A DNA stretch of 64,000 nt from Guillardia theta CCMP2712. Its lineage: Eukaryota > Cryptophyceae > Pyrenomonadales > Geminigeraceae. Below are positions 15,448 through 25,660 of this stretch, piece after piece (position 1 is the first letter of the stretch; each line of letters opens with the position of its first letter). The stretch lies in the NCBI RefSeq assembly GCF_000315625.1, contig NW_005434637.1, positions 319,985 to 383,984 on the forward strand. The letters run 5' to 3'. The notes beneath the pieces are model-generated. The model worked only from the letters and a program-made list of their open reading frames with translations. It made no database searches and was not told where the DNA came from. The translations under genes and the position numbers were made by a program.

Positions 15448-17403
15448 TCAAACCTCTTGTTGAGAAGCCTCAAGAATGAAACTTCCCATCTCAACCATCA
15501 TGCTATTCTCCTGATGCCTCTGCATCGACATCTTGATTACATCTCGATAGCCCTTCAGTCCGGCATACCTTCTGACCTGCTCGCTCTCCGCAAGATTCCT
15601 CAGGAGCTTCAGGCACTGATACTGCACCGACAAGTTGGGCATGTGAAGTTTCATCGCCATACATGTCAAGTGAACTCCGTCCATGGTCACGAACACAACC
15701 TGGTAAGTCTCGTTTCTCTCCATCACATTGCTCATCGCCCAGATGCTGTTGAGCACAACCGCCGAGTTCTCCGCATGCACCTCCACGACCCTCAGGAGCA
15801 CAGCGATCCCGTCCTTCTCCTCCATGAACTCCCTCCTGCTTCCCGCTGACTTGTACACCAGGTTGGTCATGGCACCGCACGCCTGCTCCATCACGTTCGC
15901 ATCCTCTACATGCCTCCTCATCACGTCCAACAGCAGCTGCACACCGTGCAGCTCAACCACCATACCCTGGTTCCGCACATGGTACGTCAGGTGCTTCAAA
16001 GTCCAGCAGGCCTGCAGTGCGACGCTCCTCTCCTCCTTGTGCACGTTCATGGCCTCCATCGTCGCCTCAACGCCCCCAGCGGTGCTGATGGTGTGGAGCC
16101 ATTTGGTGGACAGGGAGAGCTCTTTGAGCTTGCTGCATTCCACCTCCTGCACCACAGGCGAAAACTTGTACTGCTGCATCTTGCTGATGCTGTCTTGGAT
16201 CGCAGCAGCGACAGCATCGTCATCCTCCTCGTTGAAGCTGAAGTATCCTTCCGCCTGCTCCCTCGGCTCCCGCGCTCCTCTCTCCTCGAGTACCGGAGGC
16301 CTGTTGGGCGTCAGCATCTCTGCCAGCATGTCGAGCAGCAGGCATAGACGCGCGTCTCTCACGTACTCCTTCTTGTTGGCCGAGACCATCGCGACCATAT
16401 CAGGGAAGAATTCCAGCAGAGTGTAACAACCATAAACCTTGATCATGGCGATCAGGATGTTGCAGATCACCTCCTGCACCCCCGTGTTGGACTTGTACGT
16501 CTTCATGCAGAAACGGATCACGCTCATGGTCTCGTGCAGCATCATACACAAGTCTTGCTCAGACTTGGTGAGGAAGTACAGCAGCAAGTGAAGGTTCTGA
16601 CTTGTTACCTGCAGCACCCTCGAGTGCTGCTCGAGATCGGATACGATGTACCTCAGCATCTTCTCGGAATCCGACGAGAAGAAGTCGTTCTGTAGCACAG
16701 ACAAGAACTTGTCCGCAGCCTCCACAAGTTCCAAGTCATTGCCATGAAGCTTTCTGACGTGTTCTACAAGCTCAACACCAGATTTTGATCTGATGCGCTC
16801 CTTGTTCGCGGGGTGATTGGCCGCCATGAACCGGAGGGCCCTGCATGCAGAAATTTGCAACTCAATCACTGTGGCATGCTCGACCATGGCGGCGATGAGA
16901 CACGCGATGATGTCTCGTTGTACAAGGTCACTTGAGTTGAACCTGAACAGACCTGACAGGTAGAGAAACGTCCGACAACCCAACGTTTGGATCTCGGCCA
17001 CTCCTTTGTGTCGAGCCATTATGGCTATCAAGACTTCTTTGATGTCCAGAGAGAACATTGCTTTTTGGTAGAGGTGGCAAGCAGACAGTCTGTAGATCAC
17101 TTCGCATGCACTCCTTTGAATGTCTTCATCGTCAAGCTGATCTAACAAGAAGTTCAAGAACTCCGTCATCTCTTCGTCGCTGATTTTCTCTGCCTTTCTA
17201 CTAGACGCATCCTCCGTGCTTCCTCTTCCAGGGATTCTCTCCAGCAACCGGCCGAAGATCTTCGTTCTTGATCGCTTCTCTCTGTCCTCCTCCTCCTCCT
17301 CCTCCTCCTCTATCCTCCTCTCCTCTTCTCTCATCCCATCCCATCTCCTCTCCTCCCTCTCCTCCTGCTGCTTCTCCACCCTCCCGCCGCCTCTTTCCAC
17401 CAT
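15448..17403 (-). CDS. Armadillo-repeat protein, single exon (651 aa)
   Basis: One uninterrupted 651-codon frame from the ATG at 17403. Residues 1-55 are a charged, low-complexity leader rich in E and R, with a poly-Glu run. The rest is alpha-helical and made of armadillo-like repeats, for example QTLGCRTFLYLSGLF, LQISACRALRFMAANH, VALQACWTLKHLTYH, VMEQACGAMTNLVYKSAG, VVLNSIWAMSNVMER and YQCLKLLRNLAES. These are the hydrophobic helix-3-type signatures of ARM repeats. Such proteins are protein-binding scaffolds, and no catalytic domain is present. The lack of introns contrasts with almost every neighbour. It is divergent from the VOC gene, with 383 bp between the starts, and convergent with the coiled-coil gene. 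Confidence 0.8.
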   Translation of the reverse strand: MVERGGGRVEKQQEEREERRWDGMREEERRIEEEEEEEEDREKRSRTKIFGRLLERIPGRGSTEDASSRKAEKISDEEMTEFLNFLLDQLDDEDIQRSACEVIYRLSACHLYQKAMFSLDIKEVLIAIMARHKGVAEIQTLGCRTFLYLSGLFRFNSSDLVQRDIIACLIAAMVEHATVIELQISACRALRFMAANHPANKERIRSKSGVELVEHVRKLHGNDLELVEAADKFLSVLQNDFFSSDSEKMLRYIVSDLEQHSRVLQVTSQNLHLLLYFLTKSEQDLCMMLHETMSVIRFCMKTYKSNTGVQEVICNILIAMIKVYGCYTLLEFFPDMVAMVSANKKEYVRDARLCLLLDMLAEMLTPNRPPVLEERGAREPREQAEGYFSFNEEDDDAVAAAIQDSISKMQQYKFSPVVQEVECSKLKELSLSTKWLHTISTAGGVEATMEAMNVHKEERSVALQACWTLKHLTYHVRNQGMVVELHGVQLLLDVMRRHVEDANVMEQACGAMTNLVYKSAGSRREFMEEKDGIAVLLRVVEVHAENSAVVLNSIWAMSNVMERNETYQVVFVTMDGVHLTCMAMKLHMPNLSVQYQCLKLLRNLAESEQVRRYAGLKGYRDVIKMSMQRHQENSMMVEMGSFILEASQQEV

Positions 17404-17786
17404 GGCGTCAACTGGTTCAACGGCTGACTGTCAGGCCAACGCCATCAAATTCTGGTCCACCGGTGTCTGCGGTTACACTTTGTAGGCGGAAAATGCACCC
17501 TACCCTACCTGAAAGGGATCAAATACGGTCAAATGAAGGGGTAGAGCAAGCCTACCACTCCAGCGCGCAGTGGGTGTAAATCTTGGCAGTGCGAGATCAA
17601 GTTGACCAATCCTCCTGTCCTCCTCTCCTCCTCTCTCCTGTCCTCCTGTCCTCAAATCCTCCTCTCCTCCTGTCCTCCTGTCCTCCTGTCCTCCTCTCCT
17701 CCTCTCCTCCTCTCTTGCAGTTATCTTCGTGTTATAGCTCTCTTCATCTGACAGCTCTAATACCTGCCTCGTGTTGTTAGCTTCAG
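17404..17786. promoter_or_regulatory. Divergent intergenic region between the armadillo and VOC genes
   Basis: 383 bp separating two divergent starts, so it must hold both promoters. From 17450 to 17580 is a unique stretch with a CCACCGGTGTC element. From 17610 to 17715 is a TCCTCC/TGTCC-rich tract ending in a CTCTTGCAG acceptor-like site at about 17720. That suggests a short 5' UTR intron upstream of the VOC start at 17787. No TATA box was convincing. Confidence 0.4.
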
Positions 17787-18248
17787 ATGGCTCTAGATCA
17801 TATCGGACTCAGTGTGACCGATTACGATGCTGCTCTCGGTTTCTATCAAACCATCCTAGCACCCTTGGGAAACAAGAGAATCATGAGCGTCGAGAGTGAG
17901 CACGGGAGAGGAACGGGCTTCGGAAAGCATGGACCTAGCTTTTGGATCCATGGGCCGCCTTCTGGCAAGACCTCGTCAAAATCGAGCATGCCAATGCACG
18001 TGGCATTTGCTGCTTCCAGCCGTAAGGACGTCGATCGTTTCTACGATGCTGCCATAGCGGCAGGAGGAATAGACAATGGCAAACCGGGGCTGAGAGAGTA
18101 TCATCCCTTCTATTACGCGGCTTATGTGAAGGACATGGACGGGAACAACATTGAAGCGGTGAATCACTTTGAGTGGAGCTCTTGGAAAGTCTGGGCGCCT
18201 ATCACAATGATGATAGCAGTGTTTGCCCATTTCTACATGAAGCATTGA
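17787..18248 (+). CDS. Glyoxalase/VOC-fold protein with C-terminal membrane anchor
   Basis: Intact 153-codon ORF from ATG 17787. Residues 1-130 have the hallmarks of the vicinal oxygen chelate superfamily (glyoxalase, bleomycin resistance, extradiol dioxygenase): LDHIGLSVTDYDAALGFY at the start, MHVAFAASSRKDVDRFY in the middle and YAAYVKDMDGNNIEAV near the end. His and Glu are at the expected metal-ligand positions. The last 20 or so residues (VWAPITMMIAVFAHFYMKH) form a hydrophobic segment before a basic end, consistent with a tail anchor; I infer this and have no evidence for which membrane. The substrate is unknown. It is a single exon. Confidence 0.8.
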   Translation: MALDHIGLSVTDYDAALGFYQTILAPLGNKRIMSVESEHGRGTGFGKHGPSFWIHGPPSGKTSSKSSMPMHVAFAASSRKDVDRFYDAAIAAGGIDNGKPGLREYHPFYYAAYVKDMDGNNIEAVNHFEWSSWKVWAPITMMIAVFAHFYMKH

Positions 18249-18960
18249 AATGTGACAACATTGCAGGACGTCAAACTTTCAAGCGAGTTCCAGTTATGCC
18301 TTTTGGTTCGTCCTGAGCTTGGAGGGGAAATAAGAGCAGCGGGATAAAAGAAACTGACATGCTATGCTGTGATACATGCGATGAAAAAATATGCCGAACC
18401 TTCATTCGCTCCGACCTGACTTCAAGCCACCCAAAACTGCTGCGGAGCAGCAGAGAAGTTGAAAATGTTTGTTTGCTGCAGGCACAACACTAAAGCCTTC
18501 AGTTGACTATTAAGAGTGATTTTCAATTAATTAAACCATGATCAATGTTTGCTCATCCTATAAGCTCGAAGCGGTTTCATCAGCAAACCATTCAACACAA
18601 GCAACATTCAATAGGGTTTCAAACATGGGAAAGTTGCGAGCAAAGAGTTTGTCAGTTGAGAGTGAACCGTGTTGAGCATGCACAAAAGATGGCGAAGCTG
18701 ACTCCCTTGTTTCCGTTGATCTTCGTATGATGATGAAAATATCTAACAAGCTCACCCTGCTGCCTCCTATGAAACTTTCATAGCAACCGTTACCCTTCCG
18801 ATCTATTGGGGGGTGTCGGGGTTCAATAAACGACTTGAGTACAATGTAGTATTGAAATAGTCTATTGCAAACAAATGCAGCAGATAACAATATTATATCG
18901 AGTGTTTTACTGATAAGAATAGCAAGAGTCGTGCCGGACCGCCGGGCAGCCCTGGCAGCC
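18249..18960. other. Gene-poor stretch downstream of the VOC gene
   Basis: About 700 bp of AT-richer sequence with no supported exon. A minus-strand frame over 18558-19196 overlaps the next gene and has no domain or splice logic. This stretch probably holds the VOC 3' UTR and the promoter of the next gene. Confidence 0.4.
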
Positions 18961-19797
18961 ATGTCGCAGGAGAGGACGGGAGAGCAGCAGAAGCAGCAGA
19001 AGCAGCAGGACCCTGACATCGGGCCCTTGCAGAAACTCCCGGGGTTCTCAGTGGATGAAGCAAAGGACAAGCCACATCGTGCCTTGACAGACGAAGAATG
19101 CACTAGGTGAAGTGATGGCCAAGAGGGACTGCCATGATCGGACAGATGTCCGTCCTTGTTGTGTTGAGTGATGGGTGTTATGATCAGCAAACACAAGAGT
19201 CTCTGTGCTCCCTCTCTGTATCAACTGAAACATTTAGCTGACTGTGGTTGACCATGGACTTTCCCTTTGTTCCGCAGGTTGAATCTTCCTACTGGGACTT
19301 TGCTCTTGATAAATCCTGAGGAGGTTCGCAACGGGTGGCCCTTTCACATTCTCTTGCCTTCACCGGCTGATACCACTGGCTTTTGCTTGCAGAGTCACTC
19401 CGGAAGTCGCCAGCACGCTCAACTTTCCGTCTGTGGAGCAGCAAGTCACAGAATGGATGAGGCTGAGGAGATTGAAGCCGTGGACGGGTAGCAAGTGGCC
19501 CTGACTGTGTCTTCTCGTCTTGACCCAGTCTGACAGGAAGGGAGGTTCCGAGGTTCGCTTCTACAGGGCAGCCAGTCCCACCGGAGATCTTCGTCGGCAA
19601 CTTGACACAAATACAATCCAATCAACCCCTTCCACAGATGTCACTATATGGTACGCCTACAAAGATGCCAACGACGAGCATCATGTTCCTCTTGACTTGT
19701 TGTCTTGTCAGGATCTCAAACCTCCATGGGGTCTATGCCAGAGAATCGACCAAACGGCCAACTTTATTACGAGACGAATCTTATCGGGCAGGGCTAA
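18961..19797 (+). CDS. Unknown protein, multi-exon
   Basis: Proposed ATG 18961 (MSQERTGEQQKQQKQQ). Frame is maintained through GT-AG introns: 18961-19106 (ending ALTDEECT), 19277-19334 (LNLPTGTLLLINPEEVRNG) and 19393-19490. The last begins VTPEVASTLNFPSVEQQV and ends LKPWTG. Then comes an exon from about 19536 (EVPRFASTGQPVPPEIFVGN) and a final exon ending in a TAA at 19795-19797. The conceptual protein has about 200 residues and is polar, with Pro and Gln in both ends. I do not recognise the family. Its stop is only about 18 bp from the proposed stop of the convergent RHL1 gene. Confidence rests on splice-site and frame agreement only. Confidence 0.5.
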
Positions 19798-19815
19798 GGT
19801 TGCCAATCATCTGAG

Positions 19816-20549
19816 TCATCGTTGGATTCCTGCAACATTCAATGTCATAACCTCGAGTATTCTAATAGAAATATTGACCGCTTCCTCCTCCGAAGACTCT
19901 TCATCGTCGGATGATTTCTTCTGGAACAGAGCTGTCAATTGAAGCAAAAAGATTATGGCAAGCATGCAACACAGAAAAACCTTCTTTGTCGATTTTTTTG
20001 GAGTCTGAGACCAAGGGTAAGAAACGCCTCAAAACCTTTCACTCGACTCCGTACCCGTTTTGGGGTATTAGATGCTTTCTTTGGAGTCGGCTTTCTCTTT
20101 GCCTGATAATCGTCTTCATCGTCGTATTCATCGTCGTCTTCATCGTCGTCGTCGTCCTTTGCTTTCCTCTTTGTCTTTGTAGCAGATGCAGGAGTAGACT
20201 TCTTGGCGCTGGCTGGTTGTTTATTCGCAGTGCCCGCTGATTTCTTTGGAGTTTTCTGTGCAGTTGTCTTTTGAGATGGTTGAGATGGTTGGGAATCTAT
20301 CAATCAATCAGATTCAACATCTCTTCGTCACCGATTACCTTCGTCATCGTCACTATCATCCAGGACAATTGTGTCTGACTTTGGCTGTGCAGAACTCTGT
20401 TCCTATTGTCAGCACTCACACTCAAGGTCGAATCCTCGGTGCTTCACACCGATTTTCTTCTTGGTTCAGATGTTGAAGTTCTTGTCGGAGTTGGGATCTG
20501 AGGCAAAGCAGGAATGGGTAGTTTGACAGGGGAGCGCGTTCCGCTGTTG

Positions 20550-20582
<33 letters not shown>

Positions 20583-21760
20583 TCCACCAAGTTGCTGTCA
20601 TCATCGTCGCTTCCCTTTTCTGAGTATCTGACTCATGGTCAAGGGACGCCAGTAACACATAGCAAACTCGGCACTTACTTAACACCCTTAGAAGCTGCAG
20701 CTCTTCGCACCCTTGTTGAATCCCCTTGCGAACTGTCGAAGAACGAAGCGATGGATGTCTGATTTCCTGTCTGATTTGCAGAAGGAATGCTCGGTTTTGA
20801 CAGAGGTGCCGTAGAGCTCTCTGCAGAGCCTGCTCCACCATCAAATGAAAAATCCTTATGAAGCAAAGCAGAAGAATCTGAGGACTAATCGAAAATGAGC
20901 TCAGTTTAGAATTCGGCTGGAGAGAACCTGCTTGGTTGGGTCCGAACTAGGATCGCCAAGCCATTTTCGTCCCCCAAATACCACAAAATGATCGAAAGTA
21001 TCTTGTGCCTACGAATCGAATACAATTAGTGATTTCAACAATAAAACTGCTGAGCTTGTACCAAAACTTTTTTGGCTTTCGGGAGCATGGTCACATACTT
21101 CTGTTTGGAGTGGACATGCGTTCCAGTCAGACGAAGTGTGCCTTGCGGGAATTCAATGTCCAATGTCTGACAGTTACGACATGTCACCGAGCGGAAAGTA
21201 GACCATTACAAAATACAGGGTTCGTGTCCATGTTGCTGAGCTGTCCAAATTTGCCTTCCTGCACCACGGAAACCAAGCCCGGGAATACAAAGAGAACTTT
21301 GTTCTTGCGGACGTTGGCTCGCTTAAAAATTTCAAGTGGTTTCTTGGAGCTGTGCTTCCGAATTTGTTGCGAGGGCTTGGATCTGTTCAGCTTGCAATAC
21401 TCTTTATCCTACAGCTCGGGTTAACTCTATGGCACGAACATGTGCTCAACGACCTCGCAAGAGGGACTAGAAGAAATGATGCCCAAACTCCTCGCTTGCT
21501 TCTTGATAGCTCTCGATTCGTCTTCCGTTACCATCTTCACTCAGTCAGGCGACCATTGGTACATCCTCGGTTCAATGCCTCTACCTGTTCAGCAGTCTTC
21601 GTGTGAGACCCTTTAGCTTTCTTTGACTTGTTTTCTGCATCAACAGTCTTCTTCGACGCTGCTGCCTTGGGTGCCTGCCGCAAGATCACAAGCCAGCCGG
21701 GCACAGGGTGAATGAAGACCTTCTTCGACTTTTTAGCTGAGAAATCATCCGAGCTCTGCA
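19816..21760 (-). CDS. RHL1: RHL1-type DNA topoisomerase VI accessory protein
   Basis: The minus-strand exon at 21217 to about 21315 reads KVLFVFPG, GKFGQL and ends at NP. Exon 21062-21166 reads TLDIEFPQGTLRLTGTHVHS and KQKYVTMLPK. Exon 20938-21008 reads QDTFDHFVVFGGRKWLGD. In order these match the conserved core of plant ROOT HAIRLESS 1: FSFPG, GELKDL, NPILYLDFPQG, KLFGTIVYPKNRYITL and DYFDNMIVFSEAWWIG. RHL1 is known to act with topoisomerase VI in endoreduplication. Upstream exons (about 21480-21757) are Lys/Ser-rich. Downstream exons are acidic and basic low-complexity (poly-Asp at 20560-20590, SDEDDEYDDED and KRKPTPKK), as in other RHL1 C-termini. A PIP-box-like motif, QTSIASFF, lies at 20738-20761. 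The C-terminal exon and stop (19816) and the exact start are tentative. Confidence 0.75.
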
Positions 21761-22038
21761 AAGACGGTTACAAAGAGCGGATGAAGCAGCAAAAATCGTG
21801 AAGATGAACCATGTAGATACGATAGAGTCATGTTGAGAGACGAAACCACGAGGATTCAGGCAAGAGAAAACAAGTTCGCACTAGTGACAAAGCTTGCCAC
21901 GAGTTTACATGGAAGAGAAGCAGGAGGAGGAGAGTCAAAGGAGGCCAGGGAGAGGAGGCAGTGAAGGGATCCGAGAGACCATAGGAGAGCAAGAGCATGG
22001 AGCACGTGTGGGAGGCTAGTGCATCAACATCCTGCCAG

Positions 22039-22164
22039 CATGGCAACCGCCACACCTCGTCCGATGAGCCCATGCCGGGGGTCTTTTGGCGGGAATTACG
22101 GTGGTGGGGCCGAAACTTTAGAGCCAGACCTCGAAACTTTATCGTCATCGAAGTTTCAAACTTT
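22039..22164 (+). other. Orphan exon-like segment (MATATPRPMS...)
   Basis: An ATG opens a 42-codon frame ending exactly at a strong GTAAGT donor. No downstream exon keeps the frame: the next acceptor before the mL53 start leads to a stop within three codons. It could be a 5' UTR exon or uORF of the mL53 gene, or the upstream part of an unrecognised gene. The minus strand of the same region is open too. Confidence 0.3.
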
Positions 22165-22385
22165 TGTAAGTACGAGCGGGGATGTGGGACCGTTGCATCC
22201 GCTCGACGGCCGACGCGTGGAATGCTGGGGGGGGTGGGGAAGTAAGAGGAAGAGGAAGAGGAGGGGGAGAACTTCATGATCACAAGGAAGAGGAGGCGAG
22301 GGATAGAGAAGTTGACTCTCATGCCAGCACTTGGCCTTGTCGCCATGGCACGGGAGTGACGAGGCTGCTGCAGGAACGTTAGATC

Positions 22386-23373
22386 ATGGCCCCAATCAGT
22401 CTGGAATGCATTAAGAAAGTGAGTGAAACCTTGTCCTGCCCTTCACCTCTTTGGCCGCCTTGACCTGACTGATCCTTGCAGGTTCGCATCACCTTCTGCC
22501 CCTTTCACTCTGTCCCTTCTATTGTGTATGAATCCCTGCCGCGCCTGCTGTACAAAGTTTCACGCTTGTCCCAGAGAATTCATGCGGAGGGTGCATTCAC
22601 CCAAGGTCAAGGCGTCCAATCCCAAGTGTGAGATAGACTTGAACTTGGTTCGATACCAGAAAGACACGGTGAGCACCTTGATGGGTATGGGTAGGTAGGC
22701 TCAGTAACCGGCTTCTGATAGTACGTCAAACCTGAGATCGAGCTCCAATTCACCGACGAAACTGTTGAGGTACATCCTCATTCTTTTCACGAGCTGTCAT
22801 GACTGAGAGTGTTCCGTAGAAAATGTTTCCGACAGCAGACATGAAGATCGCGGATATCGAAAAGGTAAGGGATGAAAGACACGGCCGAATCTGGAAATTG
22901 ACTGCTCCAATCAGTACATCTTCAAGAAGTCTGAGTTGGTTGACTTCGCCCTGTGTATCAAAGAGTGAGTGCTCTGATTGATCTGCCCTGCCCTGCCCTG
23001 CCCTGCCCTGCCCTGCCCTGCCCTGCCCTGCCCTGCCCTGCCCTGCCCTGCCCTGCCCTGCCCTGCCCTCTTTTTGTGTTCTGTTGGCTCGATATCTGAA
23101 GTTTTACTCTGACAGGATGAAAGCCAATCCAGTCACTGGGCCTGTGATGCAACCTTGTCTGTGATTTTGATGGGGCCTGCTGATGATGCTGGCAGATCCC
23201 CATCGGTTCTTTCAAGGGAAGGAGGCACACATACGCTATCTATGGCGAAGATGCCGAGAAGCGCCAACGTGCTGGTATGATGATGAACCTCTGCCAGTGA
23301 TGCTTCGTTGTTTGACTTTGAATGTTTTCACTTCCCAATAGCTGGTGGTGTGAAGACATCCAAGAAGAAGTAA
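22386..23373 (+). CDS. MRPL53: Mitochondrial large-subunit ribosomal protein mL53-like
   Basis: ATG 22386 has an in-frame TAG nine bases upstream, which fixes the start. Seven or eight small exons run to TAA at 23371-23373. The conceptual product begins MAPISLECIKKVRITFCPFH. It then has CPREFMRRVHSPKVKASNP and CEIDLNLVRY, followed by KPEIELQFTDETVEKMF and TADMKIADI. This is the layout of the mL53 thioredoxin-like (L51/S25/CI-B8) domain: KVRxxFxPFD, REFL, KxSNPxC and a target-sequence strand with a V-E-x-F end. It continues for about 60 residues beyond the typical length, including IPIGSFKGRRHTYAIYGED and a basic VKTSKKK tail. The exon-intron structure is classical GT-AG. A (CCCTG)16 array sits in the intron at 22986-23065. 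Confidence 0.7.
22986..23065 (+). repeat. (CCCTG)16 pentanucleotide array
   Basis: Sixteen perfect CCCTG units followed by CCCTC, in an intron of the mL53 gene between the acceptor side and the KANPVTGP exon. It is C/T-rich on the sense strand like other introns here. It is not telomeric. Confidence 0.95.
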
Positions 23374-23536
23374 CTTGCGAAAGTTTCTCCATGGCCCTCG
23401 AGCCAATTGTTTATAATTGACCTGCTATTTCCCTTCTTGAGTCTTACCTTCTGATTCAAAAATAAATTTATCAAAATCCCCTTCTCTGAAAGCTTGCACC
23501 AACAACGTGTAAGCCTGCCAGCCAACATTTCAGCAG

Positions 23537-25529
23537 AAAAATTCTCTTGAAAATGAACAGACCAACGTCAAGTAGGGCAAGCGAAGAATCCAGTACCGGT
23601 TGATGAATCCTGAGTCAAGGCCGAGCTTGAAGGCAGCAACGAATGAGACAGTCTGTTGCACATGTTATCAAATCTTCGACACCAAATCAGAGTCTCGTCT
23701 ACAAATATTGTGTTGACAATGATTGCGTAAGGCTCCAATCCTACCAGCTCCATTGGATCCTCTACAACATACCAGTCACGACCGAACACGCAGGGGACGG
23801 AAGAACATGCACTTTACCAGGGGGCAAGTTTTGTAAGGCCTTGAGCGCAACATCTAATGACATCGCATCTTCTTCCCCTTCCTCTGCCGTGGCGCTTTGA
23901 CAAGCAGAGCTGTCAAACTCTTCGCATGGCATGGGTTTCACGTGCACCATGAAAAAGTGACGTTCTCTGCCAACGATTCCGACGCGCAGGCTGCACAGAT
24001 GGAAGCTACGGTACCACTTGTCGCACATGTCAGCCTTTGAGCACATGCCGTCAAGGAGATCTAGATCACTTACACGTCGATCTCTCGATGGCTGAGCCTG
24101 CCTTGGTCTTGAGTTGTCAGGATGACCTTGTCGCTGAGTTTGTTGCTATCTTGAACCAAGTTTGTAGCTGAAGAGTAGGGAGATCGTCAGATGCAGGGCC
24201 ATCCTTCAGTTCCGTTCCTCACGAATTCTGATAATGGTGTACTTCAAATCCTCGCTCTCATAGAACCGAAGTGTCTTCTCTCCAATGTCCTGTGACAGTT
24301 GTCAGCCAACACAATCGGCCTGTCGATTCGCATACCCTCCACTTGACCTCCATAGAGTTGAGAATGTTCCTCACTGTGTTCCTGACATTGAAGGCTCCGT
24401 TGGCGATGCTGGCAGTGACAGCTTATCATTCGCTACCACGGCCCTTCTGGCAGCTCACTTGATATCGGACAAGCGAACGATATGCCTGCATCCGCATTTG
24501 AGCGCCACGTCCCTCATGTTGCTGCTCCCGTCTCGTCACATCGACAGCAAGGATCCAGCAGAAAAGATTCATGTCACCAAGAAGTATAGAACCCATCGTT
24601 CCAAGGATGTGCCGGGTCGGTAGCAGGATCCAAGATTGACATCCTTTCCGTTGGCCACTACAACCTGGTGAGTTGGAGCAAACAGCATGGGAGGGTATGG
24701 CACGTCTTCAGGGATGACTTTGGGCTTCGAAGGCCCCCATGCACCAAGGAAAACATTCCGAGGGTCCCACATCTGAGAGAAGCGTCACCGAGAGCGGGAC
24801 TCAGTGGCGAGCTCACTTTGTAGATGAGATCCACAGGGCTGGTTTGGCGCTCGGTCCTGGAGCAATAAACACAGCAGTGGCAAGACCTTGAGAGGTTCTC
24901 AGCATTATTGATCGTGTACATGCGCGATACTACTGCATCGCTGCTTCCAACTCGTCCTCCTGGTAAACACTTCCTCTAACGATCTCAACATTCACTGTGG
25001 TTTCGATTAGCACAGGTAGAACATCTAAGGATTTGAGTACCACCCTCCCACTCGCTCAGCGAGGCTCCATGGTCCAGAAGGATTCTCGTCGGAATATTTT
25101 TCTGTTCGCGTTTCCAGGGAGTGAGCACAGAGACAGCCTGCCTCCGGAACGAACCTCCACGAGCTTCCTCGTGACTAGTTTTCCGATAACGCTGGTTGGA
25201 TCCGCCACAAGGACTTTGCTACCAGACTCCACATCTCATCAGTCACTCATGGGGGAACGCATGCTATTACATCTCGCATCATGTCAAGGCTGACTTTCGA
25301 CATCGAGGCTCTCCTCCGGTATCTCTTGAAACATTCGTCAGCAGCCTGACAGACAAGACGTCCTGCATACAGGAAGGAGAGAGCGCAGTCGAAGAAGCTG
25401 TGAGTTGCGGGCAGGACTCTGACAGATGGAAGGTGATGGTGATATGGTAAGGGATGACGGGAAGGAGGACGAGAAGGAGGAGGCGCCGGCGAAGAGCATC
25501 GCTGCTACTGCTGTCCTGATCCACGCCAT
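23537..25529 (-). CDS. NmrA-like NAD(P)-binding Rossmann protein, probably plastid-targeted
   Basis: The ATG at 25529 gives MAWIRTAVAAMLFAGASSF followed by SSSFPSSL. This is a signal peptide then a Ser-rich, Phe-containing stretch, as in bipartite plastid presequences of complex algae. Downstream exons read GSKVLVADPTSVIGKLVTRK (a variant of the glycine-rich dinucleotide-binding loop, about 25195-25230), NMRDVALKCGCRHIVRLSD (about 24490-24540), and FNVRNTVRNILNSMEV and LRFYESEDLKYTIIRI (about 24230-24300). LTTQDQGRLSHREIDV follows at about 24080. The order and motifs follow atypical SDR/NmrA proteins (binding loop, S/D-strand, ExxLxxSxLxYTIIRP). A hydrophobic C-terminal exon (IIVNTIFTVSFVAAFKLGLD, about 23600-23700) suggests a membrane segment. 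The normally conserved GxxGxxG glycines are partly replaced. Function beyond the fold is unknown. Confidence 0.6.
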
Positions 25530-25560
25530 GTTTCCTTCCTGGATCAGTGCAGTGGTGGAT

Positions 25561-25660
25561 CTAAAATGTACCGGTGGCCCTTTCCACCCACCACGGATCG
25601 TAGGTGAAAAACGACCTGAAAGTACCGGTAGTCTGATGGGTTCACATCAAACATCAAGGG
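25561..25660. repeat. GTACCGGT dispersed repeat (copy)
   Basis: Contains GTACCGGT at 25568-25575 within AAATGTACCGGTGG and again at 25622-25629, 54 bp apart. Between and beyond them are CCACC-type and GGTTCACATCAAAC sequences. Similar AATGTACCGGT contexts occur at 35334-35345 and 46493-46503, and the palindrome also at 4212, 4259, 30369 and 30565. Confidence 0.55.

Noticed and set aside
18558-19196. 212-codon minus frame
   Set aside because: Overlaps exon 1 of a + gene with good splice sites; sequence is not domain-like.
22986-23065. Telomere-like or CRISPR-like array
   Set aside because: Simple (CCCTG)16 with no spacers and inside an intron.
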